A DNA stretch of 25,359 nucleotides. Origin: Ichthyophonus hoferi. Its lineage: Eukaryota; Opisthokonta; Ichthyosporea; Ichthyophonida; Ichthyophonidae. The notes under the pieces are model-generated. The model saw only the letters and a program-made list of their open reading frames with translations. It had not been told where the DNA came from and ran no database searches. The DNA lies in contig NAOQ01000589.1 of assembly GCA_002751075.1 (NCBI GenBank), positions 17,031 to 42,389 on the forward strand, read 5' to 3'. A program made the position numbers and the translations under genes. Positions 12,701 through 23,151 of the stretch are shown piece after piece (position 1 is the first letter of the stretch; every line of letters starts with the position of its first letter).

Positions 12701-14979
12701 AATCTACTCAACCATTTCATCGTATTTTTCCGTTAAATTTTAGTTATAATGTATGCCACGATGTGTTTGGCGTTGATCCTAATCAAATTAGGTAGGTTCT
12801 TCTTATTGGATTCTAATTAGATTAATATTAATCTGGGTTTGTACATTTAATTATGCATCATTTGTTTTTTTAGTTTAGATTTATGATATATATATTAACC
12901 CGATTGGGTGAATATGTGCGATCTGATTGGTTTAGATGTATGCTTGGATCTTGATTGGATGATTTATATATAACCATTTAACATGTACAACCAACCAATA
13001 CTTGTAGAAAGAACTAGAATAAAATATAATACCGCATCACATCTAACAAGGTAAATGACGGAAATTAGACCCAGTAGTGATGTGGAGAGGGATAATATAG
13101 CAAAATTGGTGGATTAGTGGGGGTCCTTGGTGAAAATCTGTGTAGATTGAAAAGTAACAATACAAATGGAAAGTGTGTGAAGGAAGAAACTACCAAGAAA
13201 TTTAAGCATAAAAGCATATACACAGACATACACACATACACATAATACTACACATTCACCTGTGTAAATATCTTACTATACAATGCTATATCATACTATA
13301 TAGTAGTATATATATACATTTCATTTCATGCCTTGGGATGGGGAACTGCACCTCTATATTTGATGATAGGTGATAGGATGAATGACATGTCTTTATCGTC
13401 TTTTTCTTTCTTGGCACAAGCTACCTTAATTGGTTTTTATATTATCATGATGTTATATCACAGGATAATAGTGGTTCTATTTACTGATTTGCTGTTATTT
13501 TTCTACTGTACTTATTTATATTCACTCTACATGGATAGTTATATTATAACGACAGTCATTTTGTCTTGCCATGTTCTGATCAGGTTACATAGTCTATGAG
13601 TATATTAAGTATAGCAGTAATTAATTTTACTGGGAAATAGATTAAATGCCCCGGGCCACACCTGTACGATATAAAAAGACCTTGATGTAAATAACTATAT
13701 ATATAATTTTTTAAAAATATATTTATGAACTATTATTGGTTCTTAGCTACATATGACAGTATCAGTGAGTATTTTCATTAGCCAATAAAAGATAATGAGG
13801 TTGTTACCATAGCAGCTACAAGATAGCTCTTGGCTGTTTTTATATGAGCCAATCAACACAACGCCCTTATATTTTCTATATTTTCTATTGTGTGCTTTAC
13901 AAGGTTAAACGTTTAACCTTGCAAGCTTATTCGTCAGTATAGCCCATACCAATCTAATCTAATTACGCCTATATTGACAGAACCCATATTCAGCATACAC
14001 GTACCATCTATGGCGATTCAAACATCCGCACCTCTAACACCATATTTATCAATGGACTTATAGGTAATAGTATGCAGTGTATACATATATCTATATCGTT
14101 GTGTAAAGTAAAAACGTAGGTCGGAAGAGGAAAGATAAGTAGGAAAAAGGTGGGAGAGAGCAAAATGGATGTGTGTATGTATGTATGTATGTACATATAT
14201 ATAATTTCTATTATATAAATTTTCCATGTAATTAATTAACCTTTTATAATATAATTTAAAATGCTTATCACTAATTCATTGGTGTGCCAAATCGATACCC
14301 AATCACTAGTTAAAAATTAAAATAAAGGCTACCAATAATATTGTTCTACCAATGTCTCTTAGATATTTTAAAAAAATGGCATTATTATGCAATAATATTT
14401 ATATAGTATGTTGATATGTATGTGGTAAATTGATAATGACATTATCCCATTATAATTGAATTTAAAATCCATTATATTGATCTTTTAGTATACTACATTG
14501 GTACTACCTTATTGGCTAAACATAAATGATTCTAAGCAATCGAAGGTACTTATGACTATAGGCTTCCAATCATACAAAAGGCTACTTATGGTGTGTATCT
14601 ACCGCTATGTATTTCCGAAAATAGAAATATGCTTTGGAATTAAGAAGTAATAATACTTTTAATAATACTATTCTAGACTATACTATTTTACTATACTAAT
14701 ATAGTATATATTATCCCATCAATTATTAGTTGCCATTTACGATTTCAACCATGTGTCACTAACACCAGTCCCTATTTCATTGTAGATCCATGGCACGCAT
14801 TGGGAATTTTAGACAGCAAAGGTCAGGATCCGAGTGTAGTGACTATTGTTATTCCTGATACAGCCCATTGTGCTGATATGTATTCTCCCAGTGAGGATGA
14901 TTCGGATGCCTTGAAGGAAGCGCGACTGAAGATTGATATGATTATTGGCACATGGTTAGATATGGAGACTGTTTATTAA
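6107..14979 (+). CDS. S28 family serine peptidase (PRSS16 / prolyl carboxypeptidase-like), complete, 12 exons
   Basis: Exons: 6107-6316, 7086-7229, 7937-7973, 8447-8622, 8878-9025, 10235-10319, 11090-11176, 11333-11465, 11873-11980, 12685-12791, 13981-14063, 14786-14979. They sum to 1512 nt, giving 503 residues, and every junction is GT-AG and keeps frame. Residues 1-19 form a signal peptide (MRLLAVSIALLALTYPSYA). Family landmarks follow in order: TWQQRYQVN (67-75), LLLGGEGP in exon 2, LEHRFYGES from 119, QALADAAWF, the nucleophile elbow GGSYSG (177-182, Ser179), LKYPHLIAGSVASSAPV, WWWQTCNEFAYFQ, NGLIDPWHALG (Asp440) and AHCADMY (His467). S28 enzymes cleave peptides after proline or similar residues in lysosomes, endosomes or outside the cell. 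The DPWH and HC-DM wording is closer to PRSS16 and nematode relatives than to PRCP. Sequons occur at N45 and N75. The length is typical and the triad is intact, so it should be active. The exact substrate is unknown. Confidence 0.95.
6621..6771. repeat. (ATT)n trinucleotide microsatellite, interrupted
   Basis: About 150 bp of ATT units with an internal block of ACT-ATT variants, in intron 1 of the S28 peptidase. Poly-Tyr and poly-Ile ORFs here are artefacts of the repeat. Confidence 0.95.
8838..8877 (+). promoter_or_regulatory. (CTCTCC)n polypyrimidine tract and acceptor of S28 exon 5
   Basis: A C7 run followed by repeated CTCTCC units leads straight into CCTACAG at 8871-8877, the acceptor of the exon beginning at 8878. 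A simple repeat therefore serves as the polypyrimidine tract. Length changes here could affect splicing. Confidence 0.6.
9241..9300. repeat. (AAT)n-rich simple repeat
   Basis: Imperfect AAT and AGT trinucleotide units in intron 5 of the S28 peptidase. This 1209-bp intron also holds further ATT runs near 9490 and 9640. Confidence 0.7.
10801..10968. repeat. 33-bp minisatellite carrying CCAAT in every unit
   Basis: Five clear units share the core TCTATCCAATACAAACACTA. The core positions 10811, 10844, 10877, 10908 and 10941 give spacings of 33, 33, 31 and 33 bp, and a degenerate sixth unit follows. The array lies in intron 6 of the S28 peptidase and ends about 120 bp before the next acceptor. 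Confidence 0.85.
11473..11558. repeat. Perfect 43-bp tandem duplication next to a splice donor
   Basis: The 43-bp unit at 11473-11515 (starting GTCTCTCTATCTATTTATAT) is repeated without difference at 11516-11558. It starts 8 bp after the donor of S28 exon 8 (last base 11465). Each copy ends in TTTCTAG, an acceptor-like sequence after a pyrimidine tract. The identity of the copies indicates a recent duplication. Confidence 0.9.
12410..12510. repeat. GTAT / TA / TATC simple repeats
   Basis: Blocks of GTAT, TA and TATC units in intron 9 of the S28 peptidase. They explain the repetitive Tyr/Ile/Cys ORFs seen here. Confidence 0.8.
13900..13921. repeat. 22-bp perfect palindrome
   Basis: The arm CAAGGTTAAAC (13900-13910) is followed directly by its exact reverse complement (13911-13921), with no loop. 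It sits in intron 10 of the S28 peptidase, 59 bp before the acceptor at 13979-13980. Confidence 0.9.
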
Positions 14980-14987
14980 GTCTAACT

Positions 14988-15227
14988 AAAGGGGTATGGC
15001 TGTAAGGTACTTCCAATTAATTAAATTGAAGGGATATGGCTATAGGCTAGTGTTAATTAATTGGATTAAAGGGATCTGGCTCTTGGCTACTGTTAATTAA
15101 ATACCTTAAAGGCATATGGCTATAAGGTACTGTCAATTAATCAGATTAAAGAGATGTGATTATAGGTTACTATTAATTAATTAAAGTAAAGGGATCTGGC
15201 TATATGATACTGCTAATTGATTTTCTA
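14988..15227. repeat. 40-bp tandem repeat, six units, just after the peptidase stop codon
   Basis: Units start at 14988, 15028, 15068, 15108, 15148 and 15188, exactly 40 bp apart with no indels despite many substitutions. Typical unit parts are AAAGGGATATGGCTAT, then TACTGTTAATTAATT. The array begins 9 bp after the TAA at 14977-14979 and so probably lies in the 3' UTR. ATTAAA hexamers recur at 15020, 15065, 15096, 15145 and 15180 and could act as variant poly(A) signals. Confidence 0.92.
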
Positions 15228-18200
15228 GGTATTAAGTGAATAGTTAATTTAGGCTAATTGCCTTTTGGTAATATTATTTATGTAATGATATTTGACATTA
15301 TTGACAAAAAATATAAACAATCTCCACTTAGTTAACTAACTATCGGTGATCTTAGAAGCTTTGATTATATAGTAGCATGTGTCGATCTCAGCCTATGTAG
15401 TAATTATCTCACGTATGTTCAGGGTGGCTGTCGATTATTATCAGCAAGGAACCTAGGGTAAAAACTGTATAGCCTTTTTTCAGTTTCACTGCGGAGTCAA
15501 GAGTCCCCAATCTATTTCAAACGGAACCCTTTTATGCTTTCTGTTGCAAGACCGTCAACTCCAAAGGAACACGTGGTACAGCCAATAAACTGGTAGCCAG
15601 CGAATCATGAGATGATGGATCCAATATTAGTTGCTTTAATGACGTTCTGAGTCAGGTGAAATGATTCGTCAACATGAATTAACCGAAAATGAGCATTTGG
15701 ACTAATACAGATATTAGCTAAAAAAAAGTTGTCCAAATAAGGAGACATACGCTACGCTAGACCAATTGAAGAATTAAGATTAGATTCTTACTGGTCTCAT
15801 GGGAATTGCATTAGCCAATATATATATATATGACCGTTTCTATTTTGGACCGAAATACGGAACAGCTACATTAACATCCGTTTTAAACAAGGATTGCGGA
15901 AAGGATAAAAGATGGAAAACAACCAATGAAGACACGGATAATGACGTATAAACCATTATAAGCAAAGATTTGCGTTTATTTTAATTTGTTAACAATATCT
16001 TATATATTCTCATTGATTGTTATAAGGTACCTGACCTGTATTCTATAACCATCGTGTTTTATTGGAATTTCTATTTCTTGGCTCGCACTTGATTATTATC
16101 GTCAATTTTCAGATCATACTCTTATCGAGAATACTGAGAACTGTTTAATTACTTAATCACTATTACACGTAAAAGTAATGTTCAAAATTGCATTGTACCT
16201 TTGATGAAAGAAAAGTGTTGAAACCGTGATTTTATTGGTTTTTTTTGTTCCTTTTATAGTTTCCCGACTTTGTTTATTGCGGATATTAATTTTTGGTTAA
16301 TACAATTTTACAAAAGATCTCTGAGGCCCACTAGAATTGCCTGATCTTATCTCGATAATCTTGTACTGTATGTGCTTGCAAACTATGTATCGACAAATCA
16401 ATTTAACCTAGCTAAGAAAGTTGCACAATTAACTAATGTTACAAGTTATTTTATGAATAGATTGGATTATCAGCATTATGAAATTAAACACCAAAACCAG
16501 TAATAAGCAAATATAATATACCATAGAATAAATAAAAATAAAAGAATGAGTTATAACAGTGTAGTGAGCGAGATAGTCAGGAGTATTTCGAACAAATAAC
16601 TATTACATACGCCCAGTCTTACAGCAAATCGCACTGATCGTTCACACTGTGCTATTGCCACAAACGCATCTAAGCGTATTAAGGCAAGAGTCTCCCCTAA
16701 ATTTATAAAAGAATACTTTAGACAGCTGAGGATAGAACCATTATATACTCCTTCTCTTGCACCGAACTCATCTCATTTGTTTTTTTGTTTTTGTTTTTTT
16801 TTTTTGTTTTTGAAGGCGGATTCGAGCTAAGCATTTTCTCTATCGCTGGACCAGCAAAAGATACTTTTAAACAACAAACAACACCTAATTAGAGTTCCCC
16901 GACCCCCACCCCCAAGTCTGTAGCCAAGTCACCAGAACTACTTTAAGTCGTTATACTATTTAAATACAGTATTTTGAATATAGAATACGTCAGAAACCAG
17001 TATTTAATTAATTAGATAACTATAACTACACTTACTTTGCCTATGTTGTATATGTAGCTATATTTCACAAAATGGACCTTAGCCCAAATTTTGGATATCA
17101 ATTAAAATTCTATGTATGGTTAACAATTAGACTCAAGGCTTTAAACCCAGGGGCTATTTTAATTCATTGCAATAAAATAATTCAAAATAAAACTTTGTCT
17201 TCTTTAAACAACTATTATGGGTATATATGGAGGTAGAGCTGCCGGATATATCTATATATACAATCTGGATAAACTAGTTATAGCGGTCACCAGCTAATTA
17301 ATTCTTATTGAATTATTATTAATCGTCATTAACTACTTACTTAATTAGGCTGTCAACTGGTCTATATAGTATTTTTATCATTAAACAAGTCAACTGGACT
17401 TGTCTTGGGCAGGATGCCTAAGCAATGAGTTATCTGGACCCAAAATATATGATCTGAAATGGCTTAATATATTATTATATAGTCGCTGAACCTCTACCAT
17501 TTACTAGTTGAATTTTAATCTATCGTCTTGGATTACCATTTAAAACCAATAGACTGCACGAACTATTTTTCCAAATTACATATGCAATAATAATTGCTAA
17601 TAATATTAAATGATTTCTAACAATATAAAGAAATATCCAAATTACTTAAATATGCCTGCTTTAGCCGTATACTATATTTAAAGTTTATGAAGGGTATGTC
17701 TATGAAAGGGCATACATCATGCTGCAGTTATGTGAATAAAGATCTTATTGGAAACAAAATCACTCACTACACTTTTACAGTTTATTCTTTTATTTACATT
17801 TATTATATTTTCTGATTCCTAGAAAGAAAGGACGGTCTTTCTTAGTTAAGTTTGATAAGGCTTCTATATACATATCAACTACGTGAGATTGAGGAGCAGT
17901 TAATAAGAGCTTTATCTTGTAGAATATCAAAAGACAATTGCTAAATAGACCTCAATAATATTAATACAAGATTTATTCCCAATAGATCTTATATTTTGAT
18001 TTTGATTATTTACTTTCATATACTTGCAGCCATCTAAAAATGGGTGATAGAATAGCTACATAGGCTGAAATTGTCCTATCTGTTCACTTTTCATTAATAA
18101 ATTAAAATGATATAGGAAGTTTGGAAGCCTAGTATAGCACGCTTTAGTAAAATTTCCACCATTTTGACAGTATTGTATAAAAGATCTTTTTTCATTCTCA

Positions 18201-19092
18201 ACAGAACTAACGTACATTTCATTATATTTACGTCTAACAAGGCTTCTTGCTCATCAGCAACAACTCATAATTCTTTCCAATATAGTTCTATACATAACCT
18301 AGGTCAAAATAATTAATCATAATTAACTAATAATCAAATGATAGTTATTTTGTATGTGATATACTATACTATATCTTTGGGATATAAAGTTTTTCGTCTA
18401 CGTCAGGATCGACGCATAATTTTTTAATAAAACCAATAAATATGGATTTTTTTTTTCATTTAGATTATCTACTTGCAAGCCTTGATTGTCAGCAAAAATA
18501 AAAGAGAAAATAACTATAACACAGTCTGATGCCAACACTAATAATAATAAGGTACAATATGGTGACTCAAATCTGTATATTCACGAAATTTCTCTTGTTA
18601 CTAGACTATCATATTTCATTCATTCCACAAGCACGTTAACAATGGGCTTAATTTATTTATTGTTATTATTAATATACATTATGTCACATAATATAGTTGA
18701 TTGTCATTGTTAGTTAAACTATTATGTTAAATTGTAGTGTCTATTTGTGACACATTGTTTGTGGCTGGCTGATTACAATCCTGCTTAGAATTTTAGATTT
18801 GTTCTGTACATCAAAAGTAAAGCATTAGGTCGGGCATTCTTTTCCATCCGATTGAGCATGGGTAGCCAATCCCTAATTAACCTGTGAGCACCAATGATAT
18901 CTGACTTATTGTTGTTGAATCGACGACCAATAAAATGGCTTACTGTAGATGTGTTTTATATGACTGGATAACCGGCTACAATAATAGGGGAAACCCAATC
19001 GGATTCTTAAAAATAGAAACAGCTTTATTCTGTTAGATACTTCGTGCATGAAGCTATGATTACTGGTAGCATAAAAACAAACTATTCGATAC

Positions 19093-19120
19093 TATCTGTA
19101 TGCAGACTACCATACAGATA
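19093..19120. repeat. Inverted repeat, 10-bp arms
   Basis: TATCTGTATG (19093-19102) and its exact reverse complement CATACAGATA (19111-19120) flank an 8-nt spacer, forming a compact potential hairpin in intergenic DNA. Confidence 0.8.
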
Positions 19121-19542
19121 TGTTTTTTATAATACGTAATGATATATATGTATGATTATAGACTAATACATAAATATACCATATTGCATTATATATATAT
19201 ATATATATATATATTAATTCTATATACATAGTTACATATTTAAACCTAACGCAATCCCATTTTAAAGAAAAACATTTCCTGGATATTTGATCCGAGGGGT
19301 TCATGCAAAAAAAATTAATTAAAGCCAATTATGGAGCGCCAATACTTAATTTTTTTATTGTGACCAAGTGTATTCTAGCGTATCAATATTTCTATTCGGT
19401 TTTATTGTTTATTATAACAAAACAATGCCTTGTCTTTTAAGGTTGCTTGGTTGTGCCGAGTTTATTCTTTTCTCTTCATATTCATTTCAATGTCTATCTG
19501 GGACATGTTTGCATTATATATATCATTAATTGTATTGCATAC

Positions 19543-19548
19543 AATAAA
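19543..19548 (+). terminator. Orphan plus-strand AATAAA with T-rich downstream tract
   Basis: AATAAA is followed by GTGGTTTCAC and then a long T-rich stretch to 19575, the usual order for a cleavage and polyadenylation signal. No upstream plus-strand gene was identified within 4.5 kb, so the signal may be fortuitous or may belong to a non-coding transcript. Confidence 0.2.
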
Positions 19549-19554
19549 GTGGTT

Positions 19555-19929
19555 TCACTTTTTTGTTTTTTTTTTATACTTAAAATAAAATATTCGTGCT
19601 ATCTTGCTTGCTGAACTTGACAAATACATAAGACTGCTTTTGGAGCCCAGCATGATTGTAAATAAAACGCATGCTGATTTTTGCCTACATGTAAAAATAT
19701 ACGCCTTCGTTTGACTCAACTCAGCTAAAATGTTTTTATTCCTCTCTCTATACCATGCTGTCGCTTTCTTTACCCGTTGGTAGGTAAAGGATACGCATTT
19801 AACTTTCTGTGCATAAATAAGAGTCATAAGGTCAATAAAAAAATTGTAATGGTTGACAAGAGACAAGTATAGCCTGTTTTCTCGACATATCGGTGTTGTT
19901 GGAGTTTTAAGTATCAAGCCAGTAGGCAA
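19555..19929 (-). other. Unassigned long minus-strand ORF (about 124 codons open)
   Basis: This is the longest uninterrupted frame in the window outside the recognised genes. The first codon at 19929 is TTG rather than ATG. The first in-frame ATG lies further in (MTLIYAQKVKCVSFTY...) and leaves about 90 residues ending in a basic tail (YFKYKKKTKK). No domain is recognised, no splice partners were found, and the plus strand shows an AATAAA just beyond its 3' end. For two strands of AT-rich DNA this length could arise by chance. It could also be a lineage-specific exon. Confidence 0.15.
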
Positions 19930-21276
19930 GAAAACAAGTGTGAAACTATTTTATTATATACAATACAATCCATGATATACAAGTTTTTTAAAATACAACC
20001 ATATACCAGATAGACATAAAAATGAGTATGAAGAAAAAAGGATAAACTCGACACAGTCAAACCACCTCAAAAAACAAAACATAGTTTTGTTATAATATAT
20101 ATATTAACTAAAAAACTGCATAAAAGGTTGATACGATAATTGGCCACAATAAAATTTTAAACTATTGGAGCTTTATAATTGACTTTCATTAACTTATTTT
20201 ACATGAACTCCTCACGCCAAATATAAAGGAAACGTTTAGATATTGAATTGTGTGAGGTTTAAATATGTAGTTATGCATATACAGTTAAGATATATAATGC
20301 ATTATGGCGTATTTATTTATTAGACTATAATCGTATATAGATATCGTTATATATTATCGTAAGTGATAAAATATTATTATGAGGAAAAATTGACAACAAA
20401 TATATGTACAACTGACAGGTTGTTCCTTTATTATACATGATATTATTGGACTTATACAATAAGATAAAAATATATTGTATTGGAAAATATGAGTAGGAAA
20501 AATAAAAATAAAAAATATTGCTAGAAATTACTCGAAATCGCTGACAGTAAACATTTTAAATATATCAAAGATCCAAAGGACGCAAAATAGTATTTATTTT
20601 ATTAGTCAGGACAAATTAATGTATTTTAGAATGTACTTTTTTCAAAACACATATTACACACTTATACTTAGTTAAATTGCCTGTTCAGTTATTTCCTTTC
20701 AAATTTGCCAGTAAAAACACCCATTGCCCTTAAAATAAATAAACTAAGAGGTTACTACAGATGAATAAAATACAAAATGATTGTAATAAGCCCAGATAAA
20801 ATGTTTTTATACAGACTAGAGCACTGAGGTTAGTTCCAGTACACTGACTCCGAGTTATCTAAGCCGTCCAAGGGTTAGGATCTATTCATTTACACAACTA
20901 GTACGTAGGTTAAATTTGGATATATTACAAAATAAAGTGCAAATTACAATGTATTCCTGGAGTACATAAAGCATAGATATAAAACATAAACCGGCATAAA
21001 ACTCACTCAAGTTTTATGGGTGGCAAGTAATAAAAAAGATCTATATAAAAACTCCAATGCATGTGCTTCTATAAAGACATGACAATCTGCACGAAGAACA
21101 ACATATAGATGTATGTAGAAGAATCATCTCCTATATATAATTACCATGAGCTTGAATATTGCGGAGCATTGTGACTGAATACTGTCGGGCAATCATATGC
21201 ATCCTAGCCTGTATTGGTTTGGGCTCACTACCTCTTTTATGCCTGAGTTATTAGAGCCATCGTAATAGACTACACC

Positions 21277-21312
21277 TTACTTGGCAGTATACATACAATC
21301 ACTGCCAAGTAA
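21277..21312. repeat. Perfect hairpin, 12-bp arms and 12-nt loop
   Basis: TTACTTGGCAGT (21277-21288) and its exact reverse complement ACTGCCAAGTAA (21301-21312) flank a 12-nt loop. The arms are mixed in composition, unlike the surrounding AT-rich sequence, so chance is less likely than for TA-rich inverted repeats. Confidence 0.88.
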
Positions 21313-22543
21313 AAGGCTACAAGTGGGTTGGAATGTAATGTGATATATATGTCCCTGTAAGTATGACATGTGCAAAAGAACTCATCCACAGCAAAGAATA
21401 TTTCTAGTCTTTTAAAAAAAATTCCAATAAGATTTAATGGCATCTAAATTTCATGTTTTTTGCCTTTTTTGTTTATTTGTTTATATTCTGTTACCTATTG
21501 GGCATTGGCTTAACGCAGGATTTTCATTTAAACCCTTCCCACTCTCACACATGTCGCACTTTCTAATTGAAAAATGATTGATGTATCTTTCACATAGAAA
21601 AAAATCCAACTAAAAAAACAAAGCACCTGTGCTCACCTAAATATAGCTAAAATATATGACATCACTTGGGTTGCCTATATTTAGTTTACCCTTAAAATTC
21701 AAGAACCACAACCAAATATAAGTGCTATATGCATACAAGAGAGGAAAAAACACACCTCACCTCCGGAGAAAAATGTTGTAGGTACAGTTTGTATGTGATA
21801 TGCATGGTTTTTTCTATTTCTTTTGATTTTCAGTATTTTGTAGAGTAGCCAGTGCTTTAGGGCCCTTCCCTAGCAGTCTTCTGTTTAAGGATATTCTACG
21901 TTATTGCTGTAATATCCAATAAAAAATGCTTACATTAAAAAAGATAAACCAATAAGATGTTCATACCAGGCTGCAAATAGATGTGATTATCAGTCTCGTT
22001 ACAGTTTGATTAACCTAGAATTGCCTTAAATTTTTCAAAAAAACAAAAAAATATGTATCTAGAGTTTAAATTATAAAAACCATTTCAATACAAAACTACC
22101 CATAATAATAAATAATTTTATTTAAAGAATATTTGCATAAAAAAGAGGGAGGACACTATTGTTTGAAAAATAGTTTCAACCCGTTGCATTATACCATTCA
22201 TTAATATAATTGGTCAATACTCGATGATGCTTTCCCTTCCTGGATATATGATCAACTAATAAGAATTTTAAACAAACAAACGTTCTATGTTGGTAGATTA
22301 GTGGATAGAGATTAAATAACCAACCATGGGGGTTTTTAAGAAAGATTGCATAAAGTAGGTTTTCTGTTGTCTAAAATAAAGTTAGCAAAAAGAAGTTGGT
22401 ATTTTATATCATATTTAATATATATTGGTTATCCTAAATAAAGAAAAATAATAATAATAAAAAAAAAAAAAAAATATACATCTTACAAATATCATATAAT
22501 AAATTACATACAAATGACTATTCACCACATTCATTATACCAAG

Positions 22544-22566
22544 ACATATATATATATATATATATA
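22544..22566. repeat. (TA)n microsatellite
   Basis: Eleven or so TA units about 165 bp upstream of the malic enzyme start codon. Confidence 0.85.
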
Positions 22567-22625
22567 TTTTGAAAATTTAATTAATGACTTTAAATTTAAC
22601 CTGCATTTGGTCTATGGGGAACAAA

Positions 22626-22666
22626 GCGGTGCGCATTCCGCATAAGGCACATGGTAAAGGTATAAA
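22626..22666 (+). promoter_or_regulatory. Candidate core promoter of malic enzyme (GC-rich site plus TATA box)
   Basis: TATAAA at 22661-22666 lies 65 bp before the ATG at 22731, leaving room for a start site near 22690-22695 and a short 5' UTR. The GC-rich GCGGTGCGCATTCCGCAT at 22626-22643 stands out in AT-rich DNA and contains ATGCG-type half-sites in repeated order on the minus strand. It may be an activator site. Both assignments are inferred from position and composition. Confidence 0.45.
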
Positions 22667-22730
22667 TTTATATCACCCTTGTTATTTTCACTTTAGTAAT
22701 AGTTTTTAGGTTTTATTCAAACTTTTCAAC

Positions 22731-23116
22731 ATGTCTACAACTCGCGGAAAGAAAATAGAGTCTCGCCAGGACAGTGAGGACACTCGCGACTGGCTTGCTG
22801 GTGAGCCCGAGTTCCGTTACACTCCAGCCACTGTGCTCGCTAACCCGTACTTTAACAAGGGTGGTGCTTTCACACTTGAAGAGCGTCATCGCTTTGGCCT
22901 TAGAGTAAGTCTATGTCTGTCTTAGGTTTTGTTCTTCTCTTCTAACAGCTGTTTTTTGATTTTTTTTTTAAAATACTATATCATATTCGCCCCGCCTTTT
23001 AAACTATTTTCCACATGGAATAAAATGTTTGTTCTTTACTTTTCCTTTTATTTCATCTTTTTGTTCTTCTTTTCTTCTTTTCCCCCTCTCTTTTGCCAAT
23101 ATACTACATACGTCCG

Positions 23117-23151
<35 letters not shown>

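Larger units (their letters stand above)
15230..22610. other. Long gene-poor intergenic stretch
   Basis: About 7.4 kb without a supported gene. It is AT-rich but more complex than the introns, with few long microsatellites. Contents seen: a slightly GC-richer island near 15400-15960 with short open frames; a T-rich tract at 16776-16813 beside weak Pol III-like boxes; hairpins at 19093-19120 and 21277-21312; a long minus-strand ORF at 19555-19929; an AATAAA followed by a T-rich stretch at 19543; and an A-rich tract near 22459. No tRNA, rRNA or transposase was recognised. Confidence 0.6.

Noticed and set aside
12407-12736. Plus-strand 109-codon ORF rich in Tyr, Ile and Cys
   Set aside because: It translates TA, GTAT and TATC repeats of intron 9 and then runs out of frame into exon 10.
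13333-13599. Plus-strand 88-codon hydrophobic ORF in intron 10
   Set aside because: There is no splice-site pair that keeps the S28 frame, and the exons on either side already join cleanly at DPNQI-R-THIQH.
22450-22480. A-rich tract as a retroposon tail
   Set aside because: No element body, Pol III boxes or target duplication could be seen. It looks like a local A-rich simple repeat.
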